NCBI GenBank assembly: GCA_021399435.1
Contig: JAJTUP010000036.1
Location: 558,001-622,000, forward strand
Direction of reading: 5' to 3'
Length of the DNA: 64,000 nucleotides
Origin: Diaporthe sp. PMI_573
Lineage: Eukaryota > Ascomycota > Sordariomycetes > Diaporthales > Diaporthaceae
The notes under the pieces were generated by a model that was not told where the DNA came from, ran no database searches, and was given only the letters and a program-made list of their open reading frames with translations. The position numbers and the translations under genes were made by a program. Shown piece by piece: positions 1-12,543 of the stretch. Numbering within the stretch: position 1 is the first letter of the stretch; every line of letters starts with the position of its first letter.

Positions 1-1514
1 CCGACGGCCAGGGTCGTGGTAGTGACGACGGGCAGACCGACTGGGACACCAATGATGAGGAGAATGAGGACGTAGTGGAGCAGGTTCGTGGAGTCCTCTG
101 CATCGCCAACGATGTTCAGGTTACGGTAGAAACCACCAACCCATGCGGCGAGCATGAAGAGGACGACGAGGACCAGGAGCGCCGTTCCGATCGAGTTCAT
201 GATGGCTTTGAAGTGACCTTGGTCCTTGGCACCCTGAACAAGAGAAGCGGTCTTGCCGACGAAAGAAGATTGAGCTCCGCAGGTGACAACTCCGTACGCC
301 TTTCCTCGCTTGCAGCCAGTGGTGTAGAAGACGACATCGGTCATGTACTTGTCGACTGCGAGAGACTCGCCCGTGATGGCAGACTGGTCGATGGCAACGA
401 TGGGGTGCCCGATATGAGGTGTTCCATCCTCGTCGTCCCCCTCTTCGAATTTCTCCTGACGCGGAGAGCTGACGTCCTGTGCCTGGAGCTCGGTCTGCTG
501 GTTGTCAGTGATGTCGTACTTTCAATTCAATTTCAGAGAGGTTCCATACCTTGTACTGTTGGAAGCCCTCCGCGCCCTGATCATAGTCGCAGATGAGCCT
601 GGTGTCCGCGGGTACAACAGTGCCTTCTTCGATAACGACCTATTTTTCTGTTAGCGGTGAACGGGGTGATTGAAAAGACTGAGAAACTCACAATATCACC
701 TGGAACAAGTTCTCGGGCCCGGATCTCTTGTTCCTGACCATTGCGAACAACACGAGCCTTCATGGCGATGTCTCCCTTCAAGCTGGCGACGACGTCGGCA
801 GCCTGCTTCTCCTGATACCAACCGACGACCGCGTTGAGCAGCAAGATACCAATAATGACACCGGCATCAATCCAGTCCTGAAGACCGAGAGCTAGGATCG
901 CTGCCGCTTCCATGACCTATCGGTGGAGTTAGCAAGTTTTTGGAATCATGTGCAGGTACATTGGGGCTCTTACGTAGAGAATGGGACCGCGGAAGAAGCC
1001 AATGAACTTGAGAATCATGTTCTCCTTCTCAGTGCTCAGTTCATTCCAGCCGGAGCTCTTGCGTCTCCTCTCGACCTCCATGTTGTTGAGGCCGTCCCGA
1101 AGCTCAGTGTTGAGCCAGTCCGTGGGAGTGACGAAGTCGCTCTGCTTCTTGCCCGCAGCAGCACCGCCTCCCTTCCACCATGGCTTCTTCTTCTCGACTG
1201 GCTCCTCCTCGATATCGACCTCGGCGTTGGGGTCTCGGTAGGTGTCGATATACCGGATCAGGCTGTTTACTCGGTCAGAACAAGGTTAGACGTCTCTGGG
1301 TAACGAACTTGGTGACTTACGCTCTGTACTCATCCATGTACTGAGCACCACCGCCCTTGGGGGCACCGACATCCAGGTTGGAGTACATGTTCTGGGTTTC
1401 CGAGAGAAAGTTGCCCGCCTCCAGGTCATCGTGGTCCTCCTGCCTCAGAGGCTGGGGGGCATGAGGGGTACGGTTCTTTCCGAAAGCCATGACCTTCTTG
1501 AAGTTGGGAGCCAT
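1..1514 (-). CDS. PMA1: Plasma-membrane H+-ATPase (P-type, type IIIA), 5' part; truncated by window edge
   Basis: Proton-exporting P3A ATPase that energises the plasma membrane. Five exons can be joined on the minus strand: 1514-1321, 1262-974, 916-692, 639-550, and about 494 down to 1, where the gene leaves the window. The start is the ATG at 1514, after a purine-rich (plus-strand) tract. The predicted protein has an acidic, Lys/Trp-containing cytosolic N-terminus, membrane segments M1/M2 ([20 protein letters not shown]), the actuator-domain start [12 protein letters not shown], the TGES loop ([15 protein letters not shown]) and the M4 motif [13 protein letters not shown]. The phosphorylated DKTGT, ATP-binding and C-terminal regulatory parts lie outside. 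The segment between PADTRL and the TGES loop is several dozen residues longer than I recall for classical Pma1 and is acidic, so this may be a second H+-ATPase paralogue. Family assignment is secure. The exon-5 acceptor could be 3 nt further upstream (CAG/CAG). Confidence 0.94.
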
Positions 1515-1529
1515 ATGCCCGAAAGTTAC

Positions 1530-1674
1530 AGGCCAGCTGTAGAGAGAAGAAGAAAAAACAACAGAAGACGCGGAGGGAGGGAGAGGAGAGGAAGGAGGAG
1601 GCGGCGAAGGGATGAGAGTGAGATCAAGAACGGACCTGGAGATGGGACGGCGGGTGGAAGAATTTCTTATATGC
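1530..1674 (-). promoter_or_regulatory. Core promoter/leader of the H+-ATPase gene
   Basis: Read on the minus strand, a TATATAAG-like element (1666-1674) lies about 155 nt upstream of the ATG. It is followed by a long CT-rich tract (about 1535-1640), typical of strongly expressed filamentous-fungal genes. Assigned by position and composition only. Confidence 0.5.
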
Positions 1675-4371
1675 TGCGGACGTGAAGTTTTCTTGCTATC
1701 TACCCAGGGAGAATTTCTATAGCCTCAAACCTAGCTCGGTTCCGGACCTGACGCTGATATTCGGGGCGATTACAACACAGGAGATCCAAGCAAGGATTCG
1801 CTCGATTCACGTCCCGCCGACACCCTCGACATTGGTCGGGTGTGGGTAGGAGATTCGCCGTCAATATGGCAGATGAGGCACTTCTGGGAACGTGCGTCGG
1901 GGGAGATTTCTGGGCAACATGTAGGTCGACAAAAATAACTCGTCAGTATTTTCAAATTCCCGAGGAGTAACTTGGTACGCGAGCGTGTGTCTGGCTGCTA
2001 CTTTGGACGGCTGGTACATGATAGACCGGTACATTTCCCTCTCCATCACAACCTGGCAGCCAGGGGACCAGAAAGCTCTGAGCTCTTCGGACGGCGGCAC
2101 CTATCCCGGGGCAGCTCTCACAGCGACCTCAACCGGGGTCTTCTGACAGGAGTAGCTGATCGGGTTTCAATAAAAGCTGGCATCCTTGGTTTGCGAGGGC
2201 CAGGGAGGGAAGCCCGTGTGTTGTCGTGAGCAGGGCTTCGGCGTGCCGAGGGAATAAAATGCCTCAAGTACAAGCGAAGCAACGCGGTATGACTAGGAGG
2301 CGGGCGTACAGGAGTTGTGAAGTTTCGACTTCTGAGATGGGTGATCCAGGCAGGTGGAGCCCTGCGGTTGTCTCCATGGGTGACCGAGGAGCTGAGTTTC
2401 AGCTCAGGGACCCTTTGAAACTGCCACGTGATGTCCCATCACTCAGATTTCCGCTGGCGATAACGAACTTCGTATACGCCTCGTCGTCGCCACTGCGACC
2501 CAGCCACCAAGACTTTCACGTCCCGCCAAGTCGACTTGGCGTTCAACCGGAAACATCCCATCGACAAGACGCTCGCGCGTGCCAGGCGTGCTGAGAATGC
2601 TTGTTGGTCCACACAGCCGCCAAGGCAGGATCTGCAATATGAGAGGTGCGGACTGCCGGCTGCACTGCGTCTTGCTCCTACACAACATGTGGACTCGGCG
2701 GTCGGAATGTCGCCCTTCGAGACGGCCAAGCTGGCAGAGTAGGGTGCGTTGGTGCTTGTTATTTGCTTGAATCACTTTGGACCGCCTTGCAGGGCCTTGG
2801 CTTACACTTGTCCCGATTCATCTAAGCTACGAGGGCTCGGCCGTTCCTGAATCGAAGGACCCGCTCCTGCAGTGAGGCTCGGCTAAGAGCTTGTTCAGGC
2901 TTCTGAAGAAACGCATGGAGAGACAGGTCAATTTGGAAAGAGACCACACGGGCCGGAGCATTTTCGGGAGACGTTCTGCGTGCGGAAAGCACAGGAATCC
3001 AGTTATCGCAGTGCCAGCCGCCGGCAACGGCCGGCAACGGACGGACATTTTTTTCTTCTTCTTTCTGAGACCTGCTAATTCAAGGAGTAGTCTAAAAAGA
3101 TGTTCTAGAAGACGTGTTTGACAGGTAGTTGATAATGAGACGCGACGAAGGGGGGACATACGGGTGAGACCCGGCTGACTCGTTGAGACCAGGTCGGTCT
3201 CATGGGCAGCCTCCCCTTGTGTGAAACAGTGCTACCTATGCCAGACCAGCAAGGTGTGCCTTCACCCAATTCGTCGGACGCACTGAGGTGGGACAAACCT
3301 GGCAAGCACTGACAGTAAGAGGAAACAGATGGGTCATGAAACGAGCGCCCCGGACGCAATAGTCGGGAACGGGAGCCCAGGGTCCAGGGCTGGGGAGCGT
3401 GGAGTAGATCATCGGCCAAGGTCAGGACGGTTGGTAGGCCTTCGGCTCATCGACTTGGAGAGTTGGAGGACGTGGGGGCACCATTGCCAGTGTCGGGGCC
3501 GGGGCGGGCCTCTCACGGAGGTGTGTTCTCCAGTTGAGCCTGGACTCTCGCTAGCATGAGGGACGGAACATTTCCAGAGTTCCTAATTGGGAGAATAGGC
3601 CCGGGCAGATGTTTCCTTGCTGCGCACAAGCGTTGTAACAATCGCAGGCACCCTCGACGGAGACCAAATCTCTTTGATCCTTGACTCAGCTTACACGAAG
3701 ATATCGAGGACGCGCACACTAAAGGGTTTCTTTCCAAAGGGGAACGATGCAATAGAATATACCTCAAGACGCAAGGGGCAAAAGTATCCATAGCGAGGAG
3801 GTCCCGTACTGGGTGGGGATAGCGGCGTTTGCTCCGGGGCGTGAACCATACATCTCCATGGCATTTCCGGAGGCGACATAACCACGAATGGGAAGGGTCT
3901 GGTACGGCATTAATGGATCGCCGGCATTGGACCGATTTGGCGAGCCATAGGTTGTTGTCAAATTGGGAGCGTCACGCTGGAATTGGTGGGTTGAGGTGTC
4001 GCTCTCCTCGCCATTGGGCTTGGTCGAGTTTCAAAGTGGCAGACGCCGTCCTTTGACACAGCTTCCCCGTACAAGCGTCCGACATGCCAAGGCTTGACAA
4101 GTCTTCTGGGCATGGCAGGGAAAGGGCCAAAGCCGTGCAGCTATGCGCGGTAGGCGTTTCTATTTGCAATGTTGCTACAAGCACGTACGGAGCATGCCGA
4201 CAGTCGCATTGTTCAGGCTGACTTGGCAACTAGTCAGCCAGGTGTGCACAACGCCCTGTATTGCTTCCTGATTGCTTGCTCTGGCATAGCCGCCAAGGTG
4301 ATCAACCAACAAGCGAGTAATTCCGGCACTTGAGATGGTGGAAACAGACCGAGGTGAGCAATGTGGAGCCC

Positions 4372-4414
4372 GGAGTATGGAGAATGGAGTATGGAGTATG
4401 GAGTATGGAGAATA
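4372..4414. repeat. Short tandem repeat, GGAGTAT/GGAGAAT units
   Basis: Six imperfect 7-nt units (GGAGTAT or GGAGAAT) lie in tandem about 410 nt upstream of the DBP9 start. Simple-sequence DNA with no coding sense. Confidence 0.85.
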
Positions 4415-4824
4415 GATTATGCTTTTTGGGGTATGTTCGGTTGAGCGAATGGACAGGCGTCAGGGCGATGCGACGCCCCGGACGAGCTGACGAGCAGACA
4501 AACTGAGCTGCCCGCTGTGACCAGGTTCGCCGTTGGGCGGACTCGGTCTCGCAACTGCAACATCGAGGTCAGTGCCCAAGCGACAAAAGAAAGTAGTCTA
4601 CACAGTACCTGCCTCTTGTACCTCCGAGCTGGTACACCGTAGTGTAGTTCGTACCTCGCTTGTCTTATCTTATCGGCGATAAGTTTCTGTCCCGCGGCAG
4701 GCATCAGAAACTTTTCTCGGTCCCTCTCAGAAATCTACTCCAAGTCGACCAGCAGCGATCAACACCTCTTTCGCGATTCTATTTGCGACCCTGATACCTG
4801 AGACGTTCTACATCGCCTGCCAAG

Positions 4825-6897
4825 ATGAAGCGAAAACTGGACGAAAACAACGAACCCACGTCGGTGCCCCAGACTGCCCCGGACTCTGAGCCTGACAAGC
4901 CCGTCAAGCCTGGCACCTCTGGGGAAACCACCACAAGCCCTGGCCCTGCCTTCTCTGATCTCGCCCTCGATGCGCGGCTGCTACAGGCCATTGCCAGTCA
5001 GAAGTACCAGACCCCTACTCTTGTCCAGTCCAAGGTCATTCCTCTGGCCTTGAACGGCCAGGATGTGCTCGCCAAGGCCAAGACTGGCTCCGGGAAGACG
5101 GCCGCCTACCTCCTCCCCGTCCTCCATGGTGTTCTGAAGCGGAAGCAGGTGCGTCGTGTTTCGTTTCCCTCCGCCCGTCGCTTATCGCGCGAGCTCGATC
5201 TGCTCCGCGCTCCGCTTCATTGGCTAACCAGAACCAGGCTGATCCGTCGGCTTTCACTGCCGCCCTGATACTCGTCCCCACCCGCGAGCTTGCCGACCAA
5301 GTCCTGCGGAACGTCGAACAATTCTCAGCCTTCTGTGCCAAGGAAATCCAAGCCGTCAAACTGACGGAACAGGTCTCCGAGGCTGTCCAGCGGTCCATAC
5401 TCTCGAGCGCCCCTGACATCGTTATTTCTACCCCGGCAAGAGCATGGCAAAATATCAGCAATGGGTCCCTCTCCGTGGACAAGCTCACACACCTGGTCTT
5501 GGACGAGGCTGATCTGGTGCTGTCGTATGGCTATGACGAAGATCTTCAAAATGTGGCTCGGTCTGTACCAAAGGGACTGCAAACAATCCTCATGTCCGCC
5601 ACTCTCACCACAGACGTGGAGACTGTCAAGGGCTTGTTCTGTCGTGACCCAACAGTTCTCGACCTTCAGGAGCCAGATGCAGAAGGAGAGGGCGTCTCAC
5701 AGTTCTATGTCAAGTGCGGTGAAGCTGAGAAGTTCCTTTTGGCCTACGTGATTTTCAAACTGCAGCTCATGAAGGGCAAATGTAAGTCATGCACTGGTCA
5801 CAATCTGGAAGCTCATTCCTGAGACATGTGTTCCTGGCGCGGTGCTGACCACCTCCTTCCTAGGCATCATCTTCGTTGCGGATGTTGACCGCTGTTGGCG
5901 ACTCCGTCTCTATTTTGAGCAATTTGGCATCCGAAGTGCTATTTTGAACCCAGAATTGCCCGTCAATTCGAGACTTCACGTGGTTGAACAATTTAACAAA
6001 AACGTGAGTACTTGCTCGATTCAACTGAGCACTAGACGGCTTGAGTTTATCACTGACATGCCCAAGATTTACGATATAATACTCTGCTCAGACGAGAATG
6101 AGGTACTCGGAGATGAAGATCAACCGTCGGGACAAATTGGTCAAGGAAACAAGACTGAAAAGGGAGACGCGACGTCCAAGAAGAAGAGAAAGTCGTCAAA
6201 ACGAGACAAGGAGTACGGTGTGTCTCGTGGGATCGACTTCCAGCATGTCTCCGCCGTCATCAATTTCGACTTCCCAACATCATCCAAGTCATACACACAC
6301 AGAATCGGTCGTACGGCACGCGCGGGCCAACGAGGCATGGCGTTGTCCTTTGTCGTTCCTAAAGACGAGTTTCGAAAACACAAACCAACCTCAGTTGAGT
6401 CTGCAGAGAATGACGAGAAGGTCCTCGCCAAAGTCCTTCGCCAGCAGCAAAAACAAGGCAAGGAAGTCAAACCATACGTGTTTGACATGAAGCAAGTGGA
6501 GAACTTCCGATACAGAATGAACGATGCGCTGCGTGCCGTCACCAGGAACAGCATCAGGGAAGCGAGAACAAGGGAACTAAGGCAAGAGCTGCTTAAGAGC
6601 GAACGGCTGAAGCGGCATTTCGAGGAAAACCCGGCCGACTTGAACCATCTGCGTCACGACGGCGAGCTTCGAGCGGCGCGGACGCAGTCTCACCTGCGAG
6701 CGAAGCACGTCCCCGACTATCTCCTTCCCAAGGAGGGCAAGAAGGCACTCACGGCGGACCAGATTGGCTTCGTCCCTTTCAAGAAAGCTGACCAGAAGAA
6801 TCGTCGGTCCAAGTTCTTCAAAGGAAAGTCCAAGAAGATCAGTGGGCGCAAGTCAGATCCCCTGCGGACGTTCAAGGCTCGGAAGAAGACGGCATAG
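4825..6897 (+). CDS. DBP9: ATP-dependent RNA helicase DBP9 (DEAD box)
   Basis: Nucleolar DEAD-box helicase needed for 60S ribosomal subunit assembly in yeast. Exons 4825-5148, 5238-5781, 5864-6003 and 6067-6897 give 612 aa. Visible motifs: Q motif [14 protein letters not shown] with QTPTLVQ (43-68), Walker A AKTGSGKT (85-92), PTRELAD (about 122-128), [10 protein letters not shown] with DEAD at 197-200, SAT (228-230), and motif [13 protein letters not shown]. The C-terminus is Lys/Arg-rich, as expected for a nucleolar protein. The ATG at 4825 is the first in frame and sits in a good context (AAGATGA). The third intron (6004-6066) is 63 nt and has no in-frame stop, so its retention would insert 21 residues; DBP9 homologues run directly from QFNKN to YDII, which supports splicing. 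The neighbours show no functional link. Confidence 0.95.
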
Positions 6898-8645
6898 GGC
6901 ATCCAGGTACATGACTGTAATAGCTAGGCACACAAGAATTGAAGTGATACCCTTGGCCCCGGTCTCAACTGTCACAAACAGGAGCATGCGGATGAGCGCC
7001 TCCGCCGGACGGACCCAAGGCGGAGTCGTCTTGTGGCACAGACACAGACAGGCACACAGGCTGAAAGGTAGGCCTGACGGTTTGATTGTCAAGGCAGACA
7101 TGATTGACCGATGAATTCGCAGTGCAACCCGCGGACACATGCAAAGTGACGGTAGGCAATCAACAGGTGCTTGCACTGCTGATAACCTTTTCCGGCACCT
7201 GAAACGCCATGCCTGGCTGGTGCCCTCCACCGGAGTTGGCCAACGGCCGAGCCTGCTTACGAAGCATGAAGATGGCTTCAAGTCCTCTTAGGTCTGATAT
7301 CGGCTGGGGACGAGAACGAAAAATCCCCAAATTTGCCCTGTCTGCATTGTTTTCAGGGGCCAAACTATGCAAATACAAATGCGCGTTGCGTTCGACCCCG
7401 GAGTGTGGCGGTCAAGTCGGCGTAGCAATTGAGAAAACCTCGGCACACTCCGTGTATGCGCTCCCACTTCCCGGCTCAAATTGACGCAGTGCGGACTGGG
7501 GCATGCCACCAAGTCAGCGACAACAACTAACTGGCCATCTGCCGTCAGTTGTTCAGGGTCATGCCTCTCGCAGGAACCAAACAAGTCCTACTTGAATCGA
7601 AATGGTGGTGGGCTCTGTACAGTAAGAGGAGCCAAGGAAGTTTTGTTGTCGTTTTCTCGCCAACCGATTTCCAGAACAGCGCAACGGGTTGAGTGGTGGT
7701 CGGCAGTCGCGCGGCGGGTTACGACGTTGATGTCACTTAGCGTCTTGACTTGGGTACCAAAAATAAAATACGTGGCGGGTGAGCTGGGGTAATTGGCCCA
7801 GGTGGGACGGTGTCTGGCCGAGGCACACTGTGCCATGACTGCAAAGATGGGGGTGGCATTACAGTGTGTCTGCGCGGGTGGGCAGACAGAGCCGCGTGGC
7901 GGGTCCAAGCCACCGCCGGTAGTCGTCAACCCTGTCGACCGCTCGTGATCGGCAGGACCCTTTCCAAGTCCCGGCAACAAACAACCTGCCTGAGCTGCCT
8001 CAACCAGCCCCGTCAATAGGCCCCGATGACCACATCGGACCCCGTATGAGAATTGCCCAGCCAACCAGCCGGCTGTTTGAGCAGAATGACTGCAGTAATA
8101 CCCATTCAGCACGCAGATCCCGGGCTCAACATGTGCCCCCAAGACCCCTCGGATGCCGGCCTGTCCTTACAGCTGCCTAGGCACCGCTTCTTGTCGTCCA
8201 GGAAGTGCAGACTTCCGCATGACAAACAAGTCGTTTCCGTCCAATAAGACCAGAAATCAGGGGTCTTTTAGCCCCGTTGATTTTTTTCACGAGGTTGGAA
8301 GAGCAGTGAGATGTCATCGTCCGGTGGTTTCACACTACGGGGCGGCAACGTAATGTTGGTTGCTGCTGCGCCATGCTCATTGTCTAACCCAGCCGACCTA
8401 ACCTCCCCACTGTGGGATGTGGGTGACCTCCAGACCAGTTTGCCTCATGGCCCCTGAAAGTGATACCAGCCAGACAATGATCAATACAGTCTATAAAGAT
8501 GTTGACTCTCTCGCTCGCTCACTCCGTCCATGTGACGCTTTCTTATACCCATAGTCCCTCCCCACCAGAGATACCCAACTGCAACTAACTTACCGGACAC
8601 TGTTCGCAAGGGACCACCGGACATAAGCTTAATTGACGACCAAGT
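6898..8645. other. Intergenic between DBP9 and the PLC-like gene
   Basis: About 1.7 kb. Minus-strand frames around 7588-8142 are open but lack any recognisable protein and have low-complexity, non-conserved translations. The last 160 nt form the promoter of the next gene (TATAAA at 8492). I see nothing else. Confidence 0.55.
8492..8497 (+). promoter_or_regulatory. TATA box of the PLC-like gene
   Basis: TATAAA lies 149 nt upstream of the ATG at 8646 and is followed by a CT-rich stretch (CTCTCTCGCTCGCTCACTCC-like). Inferred from sequence and position. Confidence 0.5.
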
Positions 8646-9911
8646 ATGAAGTCGTCTATTCTTTCTACATTGGCCGCCGCCTTGTCTCTCACGGCGACGG
8701 TCTCCTCTCTGCCGAGCCCGCAGAACCAAGATGGACAATGGGACGCCGGCCAATGGGGTGATGGTAGCGGTGGCAGCGGCGGCAGCGGAGGAGCACAATC
8801 GGGATCCTGGGGTGCCGCATCGACAACGGACTGGTCGAACTCCTGGGCCACAGCTACCTCGACCGGCAGCTATGCCGCATCGACCGCAGTAGAGGCCGCC
8901 ACCTCGACCTCGACCTCGACCTCGACTGTTGCCTGCAACAACTCGCCCGACCTCTGCTCAAGGCAGTACAGCAACGTGACCCACATGGGCGCCCACGACG
9001 CGGCCTTCCTCCGGGATTCATCCACGGACAACTCCGTAGCCGGAAATCAGTACTACAATGCCACAAGGGCCTTGAACGCCGGCATCCGACTGCTCTCTCT
9101 CCAAGTACACAACCAGAATGGCACGCTTCAGCTCTGCCACACAACGTGCGCCTTGCTCGATGCTGGCACCCTCGAGGACTTCTTGGTCAAGATCAAGTAT
9201 TGGATGGACGAGAACCCGAACGAGGTAGTCACGCTGTTGATCGTGAACTCGGATGACGAGGACGTGGCCTCCTTCGGCGAGGTGTACGAGAGCTCCAACA
9301 TCTCCTCGTACGGCTACACACCCGCCACCGTGAGCGCCAGCAACACCTGGCCGACCCTCCAGACCATGATCGACGACGGCACACGGCTGGTAACGTTCAT
9401 TGCAACCATCACCTACTCGACAACCTACCCTTACCTCCTCAACGAGTGGGACTTCGTCTTCGAGACTGCCTACGAGGTCACCTCCCTCGCCGGCCTGAAC
9501 TGCACCGTCGACCGGCCGTCGGACGTGTCCGACGCCAGCTCGGGCATCTCATCGGGCTACCTGCCCCTGATGAACCACTTCGTCTACCAGTCCATCACGT
9601 CCAGCATCGAGGTCCCCAACGTTGAGATTATTGATACTACCAACAGTCCCGACACGGGAACCATCGGAACTCTGGGCCAGCATGCCGCTACGTGTAACTC
9701 GGAGTGGGGCACCGCGCCCGTGTTCGCCCTGGTGGACTTCTACAGCGAGGGCCCGGCCATCGACACAGCCGACAACCTCAACGGGATCACCGCCGAGGGG
9801 AGGTCCGACAGCAGCAGCGCGACGAGCGATGCCTCCTCTGGCCTGGGTCCTGCCGGCGCCAAGACCGGCGCCCTGGTTGCGTTCCTTGCTGCGGCTGTGT
9901 TGATCTGCTAA
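8646..9911 (+). CDS. Secreted PLC-like phosphodiesterase, probably GPI-anchored
   Basis: Single-exon gene, 421 aa. Residues 1-21 are a clear signal peptide (hydrophobic core [18 protein letters not shown]). Residues 28-96 are Gly/Ser/Thr-rich low complexity, including a (ST)n run coded by repeated CGACCT units at 8901-8926. The remaining part resembles the fungal PLC-like phosphodiesterase TIM-barrel family: [10 protein letters not shown] (112-121) supplies the first His/Asp pair and LCHTTC (163-168) a second His. Cysteines and N-glycosylation sequons are plentiful. The C-terminus has a Ser-rich segment, small residues and a terminal hydrophobic stretch ([14 protein letters not shown]), a typical GPI-attachment signal. 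It probably acts at the cell wall or outer membrane leaflet; the substrate is unknown. The family differs from true PI-PLC, and I cannot confirm that the full catalytic set is present. Confidence 0.78.
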   Translation: MKSSILSTLAAALSLTATVSSLPSPQNQDGQWDAGQWGDGSGGSGGSGGAQSGSWGAASTTDWSNSWATATSTGSYAASTAVEAATSTSTSTSTVACNNSPDLCSRQYSNVTHMGAHDAAFLRDSSTDNSVAGNQYYNATRALNAGIRLLSLQVHNQNGTLQLCHTTCALLDAGTLEDFLVKIKYWMDENPNEVVTLLIVNSDDEDVASFGEVYESSNISSYGYTPATVSASNTWPTLQTMIDDGTRLVTFIATITYSTTYPYLLNEWDFVFETAYEVTSLAGLNCTVDRPSDVSDASSGISSGYLPLMNHFVYQSITSSIEVPNVEIIDTTNSPDTGTIGTLGQHAATCNSEWGTAPVFALVDFYSEGPAIDTADNLNGITAEGRSDSSSATSDASSGLGPAGAKTGALVAFLAAAVLIC

Positions 9912-11422
9912 GGGCCTGGTGTGTTGCCGCCGATGGCATCACGCCCCTCTTGCTTTGACGGGTCATGGGACATGAGTGACGACAAGTCTGTTTTCAATTG
10001 CATAGCGATGGAGTTCTTGGGTTTTCCGGGATACCACCTGGGGATATTTAGACAGATGTCACACAGTGCTCGTTATTTTGTGACTACTTAGGATGCATAG
10101 ACTTTCCTAGAATTACAGATATTAATTATCCTCCAAATCATTGCCCACGTCTGCCTCTGGCCTGCCTGCTACTCTTGCATGACCTGATTGCAGTTGTTCT
10201 CCGCGCGCTTGTCACTCCTCAGTTACGCTCATTGCTTCACAGTAGAGGACCCAGCCTCTATCGCCTGCCTCCACGGTCCCCGTAATACGGCCGTTGGATG
10301 GAGGAAATTGTCAGCAGTCAAACTCGGGACCACCTTCCCACATTTACAGATCATTAGTCTTGAAGAGGCATGCTTATTCCTGGAGCTTTCTGGAAATGAC
10401 GGCCTGGTGAGCTCTAAGCTCCTACACCCAGATGCTCATTCAGCCCGTTGGGGGTGCCGGATGTCCTTGATTGATTTGTGTACCGTTTCAACTAAAAGGA
10501 TCGGGATTTTTTATTGAAGCTGCTTATTAGAACGGTAAGTATGTCACAAAACGTCCTTGCTATTATATACATCACAATCACGATATGTTCAGTGGTGTTA
10601 TCACGACTTGCAGTGGTCTAAAATTCCCAAGCTTAGCCCGGCCTTGTTCAGTCCTTTGTGTGGGGGGGGGGTGGCTCTGGCTGGTTCATTCACATCAGGG
10701 TTCACAACCCTTAGAAAACAGTTGCCTCCACAGCAAAATCTTGATCAAACCTCACTCGCACCATTTCATACCAGTCCATCAGACCTCACAGAAATAGTCA
10801 ACCTACGCACAAACACAGCGTACACGGACCAAAGCTGCAGCTTGGCTATGAATAATCACATAGCATCAAATGGCCAGTCAATCAACGGTAGGCGCCAGGG
10901 TCAAAGCCTTGAGCTGGCTCACACCCCAGAGACGCATTCTCCTTTCTCCAACCTCAATTCCCTCGTCTTTTGCCGGACTCGGTCGACAGTATTCCTCCTG
11001 TCCGATCTTGAGTAGGATTCGCCCCAGGAGCCTCCTAGGCCCCACGGCGCGTATTAGACAAGATCAAGAGACTATCTGGTTTCCGCAACGTCGTTTGAGT
11101 ACGAGACCTCCTCTCCTGGACACCAGGGCATGTGGGGGATTTTGTAATTATTCAGTTGCGACATCTTGATCGGGACAGCTCTCATTTGGCGGACTTGGCA
11201 GTGACTTTTCCATTCCAAGTCCAACCGTAACTGGCACTCCATGTGGTATAGCAACCACTTTAGTGCCGCGGAATAAGGGGACCCTCAGGCACGTCTGTTT
11301 CTTGAGAGCAACGCCGTCATCCACACAAAATCTTTGTGCCCCTGCCAGAGCTCCCCAAATACGTCCTGACCCTCTCGAGCCCACCGCTCCAAGCCGTTCT
11401 GTAAGCTGTCTCCACTAGACCC
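9912..11422. other. Intergenic, convergent 3' ends
   Basis: About 1.5 kb between the convergent PLC-like and 2EXR-like genes, visibly more AT-rich than the flanking coding DNA, with a G10 run near 10662-10673. Open frames here start at non-ATG codons or have no recognisable product. No feature called. Confidence 0.5.
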
Positions 11423-12543
11423 TTAGTCCTCGAGTTTGCTTCCTCTTGCGAGAACCAAAAGAAGCCCTTGAAGACCGCACCGCTCCTGTTCAGTGCGGCG
11501 ATGTGCCTGGCCCCTGTCCACGTGCTGGACCCCGACATTTTTCAATTTATGCTTTCCCACCAACTTCGCCAGCTGGTCGAAGCCCAGAGCTTCTGGGATC
11601 CTTGTCTGGTACCTCAAGGGCAAGTACTTCCTCAACAGCTTCTCTTTCCCAGATATGGTGTTGGTAGTAGACTTGGAGATGACGACCACAAGTCTGTTGA
11701 GCCTCGGAACTTCCTGCAATAGCTTGAACGCCGAGTCGGACTGCTCGCCTGTCCAGTGGACCTTGACATTCTTGAGATGGTGGTTCATGCTCTTGTTGAT
11801 TTGCAGACAGTGCCCTGAGAAAGTTGTTAGTGAATTTCCTGCTCATGAGGATTATACCCGCTCACTGAGCTCGCAGCCGCAAGCGAAATTGAAAAGACGG
11901 TCTTCGAACCACACTTTGAGAGCCTCATCCTTGATGTGTGAACATGTGTAGATGAGTGGCATCTCCAAAGGAAAAGCCGCTCCTTTCGCGTGGCTCTTGT
12001 GGGTGGCACAATTGCAGTTGAAAGGATCCTTCAGGATGACCTGGTGTTGTTTGCACTGAGGCACCATGAACAAATTCTTGAAGTAGTACCGGTAGATCAT
12101 TTGTCGAATCTCAGAGGGTAGCTTCATAAAGGGCAGTACTTTTCCCTGGTTGGACTCGTCTATGAAAACATAGTCAACACTCAAGTCCCTCAGAGGATTG
12201 AGTTACGCCAAGGGCAATCCAAACCACTCGAGGATCCCAAAGGTAAACGAAACTCACTGGCAATGTTGAGCATCTCAGTACAGCAGGTGATGATCTCACT
12301 GCATTCAGCTATGCATTCAGGCGTGGGATTTTTCTGCATTGCCACGGCGAGAGATGAGATGGTGTCCGTGCAGGTCCTCATGAGCGTCGAAGTTCGAAGT
12401 CTCCGTCCCAGCGCGTCGGGGGGCTCTACGCCGCGGTGATACTCACCATAGGCTCTGAAGAGGTCCAGAATGTTCTCAGAGAGATGGTACCGCTGGTGGA
12501 GGTTCTTGGTCTTGAGGATATAGTCGTCCAGTAGGAGAGCCAT
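11423..12543 (-). CDS. F-box/2EXR-like domain protein, function unknown
   Basis: Three exons, 12543-12258, 12159-11866 and 11814-11423, give about 323 aa. The N-terminal 95 residues are helical with no match I recognise. Residues about 104-122 (LPFMKLPSEIRQMIYRYYF) are the signature of the 2EXR/F-box-like proteins that are numerous in Sordariomycetes. They are followed by the usual pattern of HIKDEALKVWFE, a VKVHWTG strand, a LVVVIS core strand, and a terminal RRTEQER segment. Both introns have good signals: donors GTGAGT and GTGAGC, acceptors CATAG and CTCAG, with CACTAAC as branch point of the second. The start is uncertain: the ATG at 12543 has a good context (AAGATGG), but the frame stays open upstream to about 12780 without an ATG, so an extra 5' exon is possible. 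Function is not known for the family; a ubiquitin-ligase adaptor role is only a guess. Confidence 0.65.

Larger units (their letters stand above)
1515..4824. other. Intergenic, divergent promoters of the H+-ATPase and DBP9
   Basis: About 3.3 kb with no open frame that has an ATG, codon-like character and a recognisable product. Apart from the H+-ATPase leader it contains a short tandem repeat at 4372-4414 and a small duplicated GC-rich unit (CGGCCGGCAA-like) near 3010-3036. The last 100 nt before DBP9 are pyrimidine-rich, as expected for a 5' leader. Confidence 0.6.

Noticed and set aside
75..596. Long open frame on the plus strand, 173 codons
   Set aside because: It is the antisense shadow of exons of the H+-ATPase gene, whose minus-strand translation is clearly conserved.
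7588..8142. 184-codon minus-strand frame in the DBP9/PLC-like spacer
   Set aside because: No conserved pattern, odd composition (many His, Cys and Trp), and it overlaps other equally long frames; typical of GC-rich non-coding DNA.
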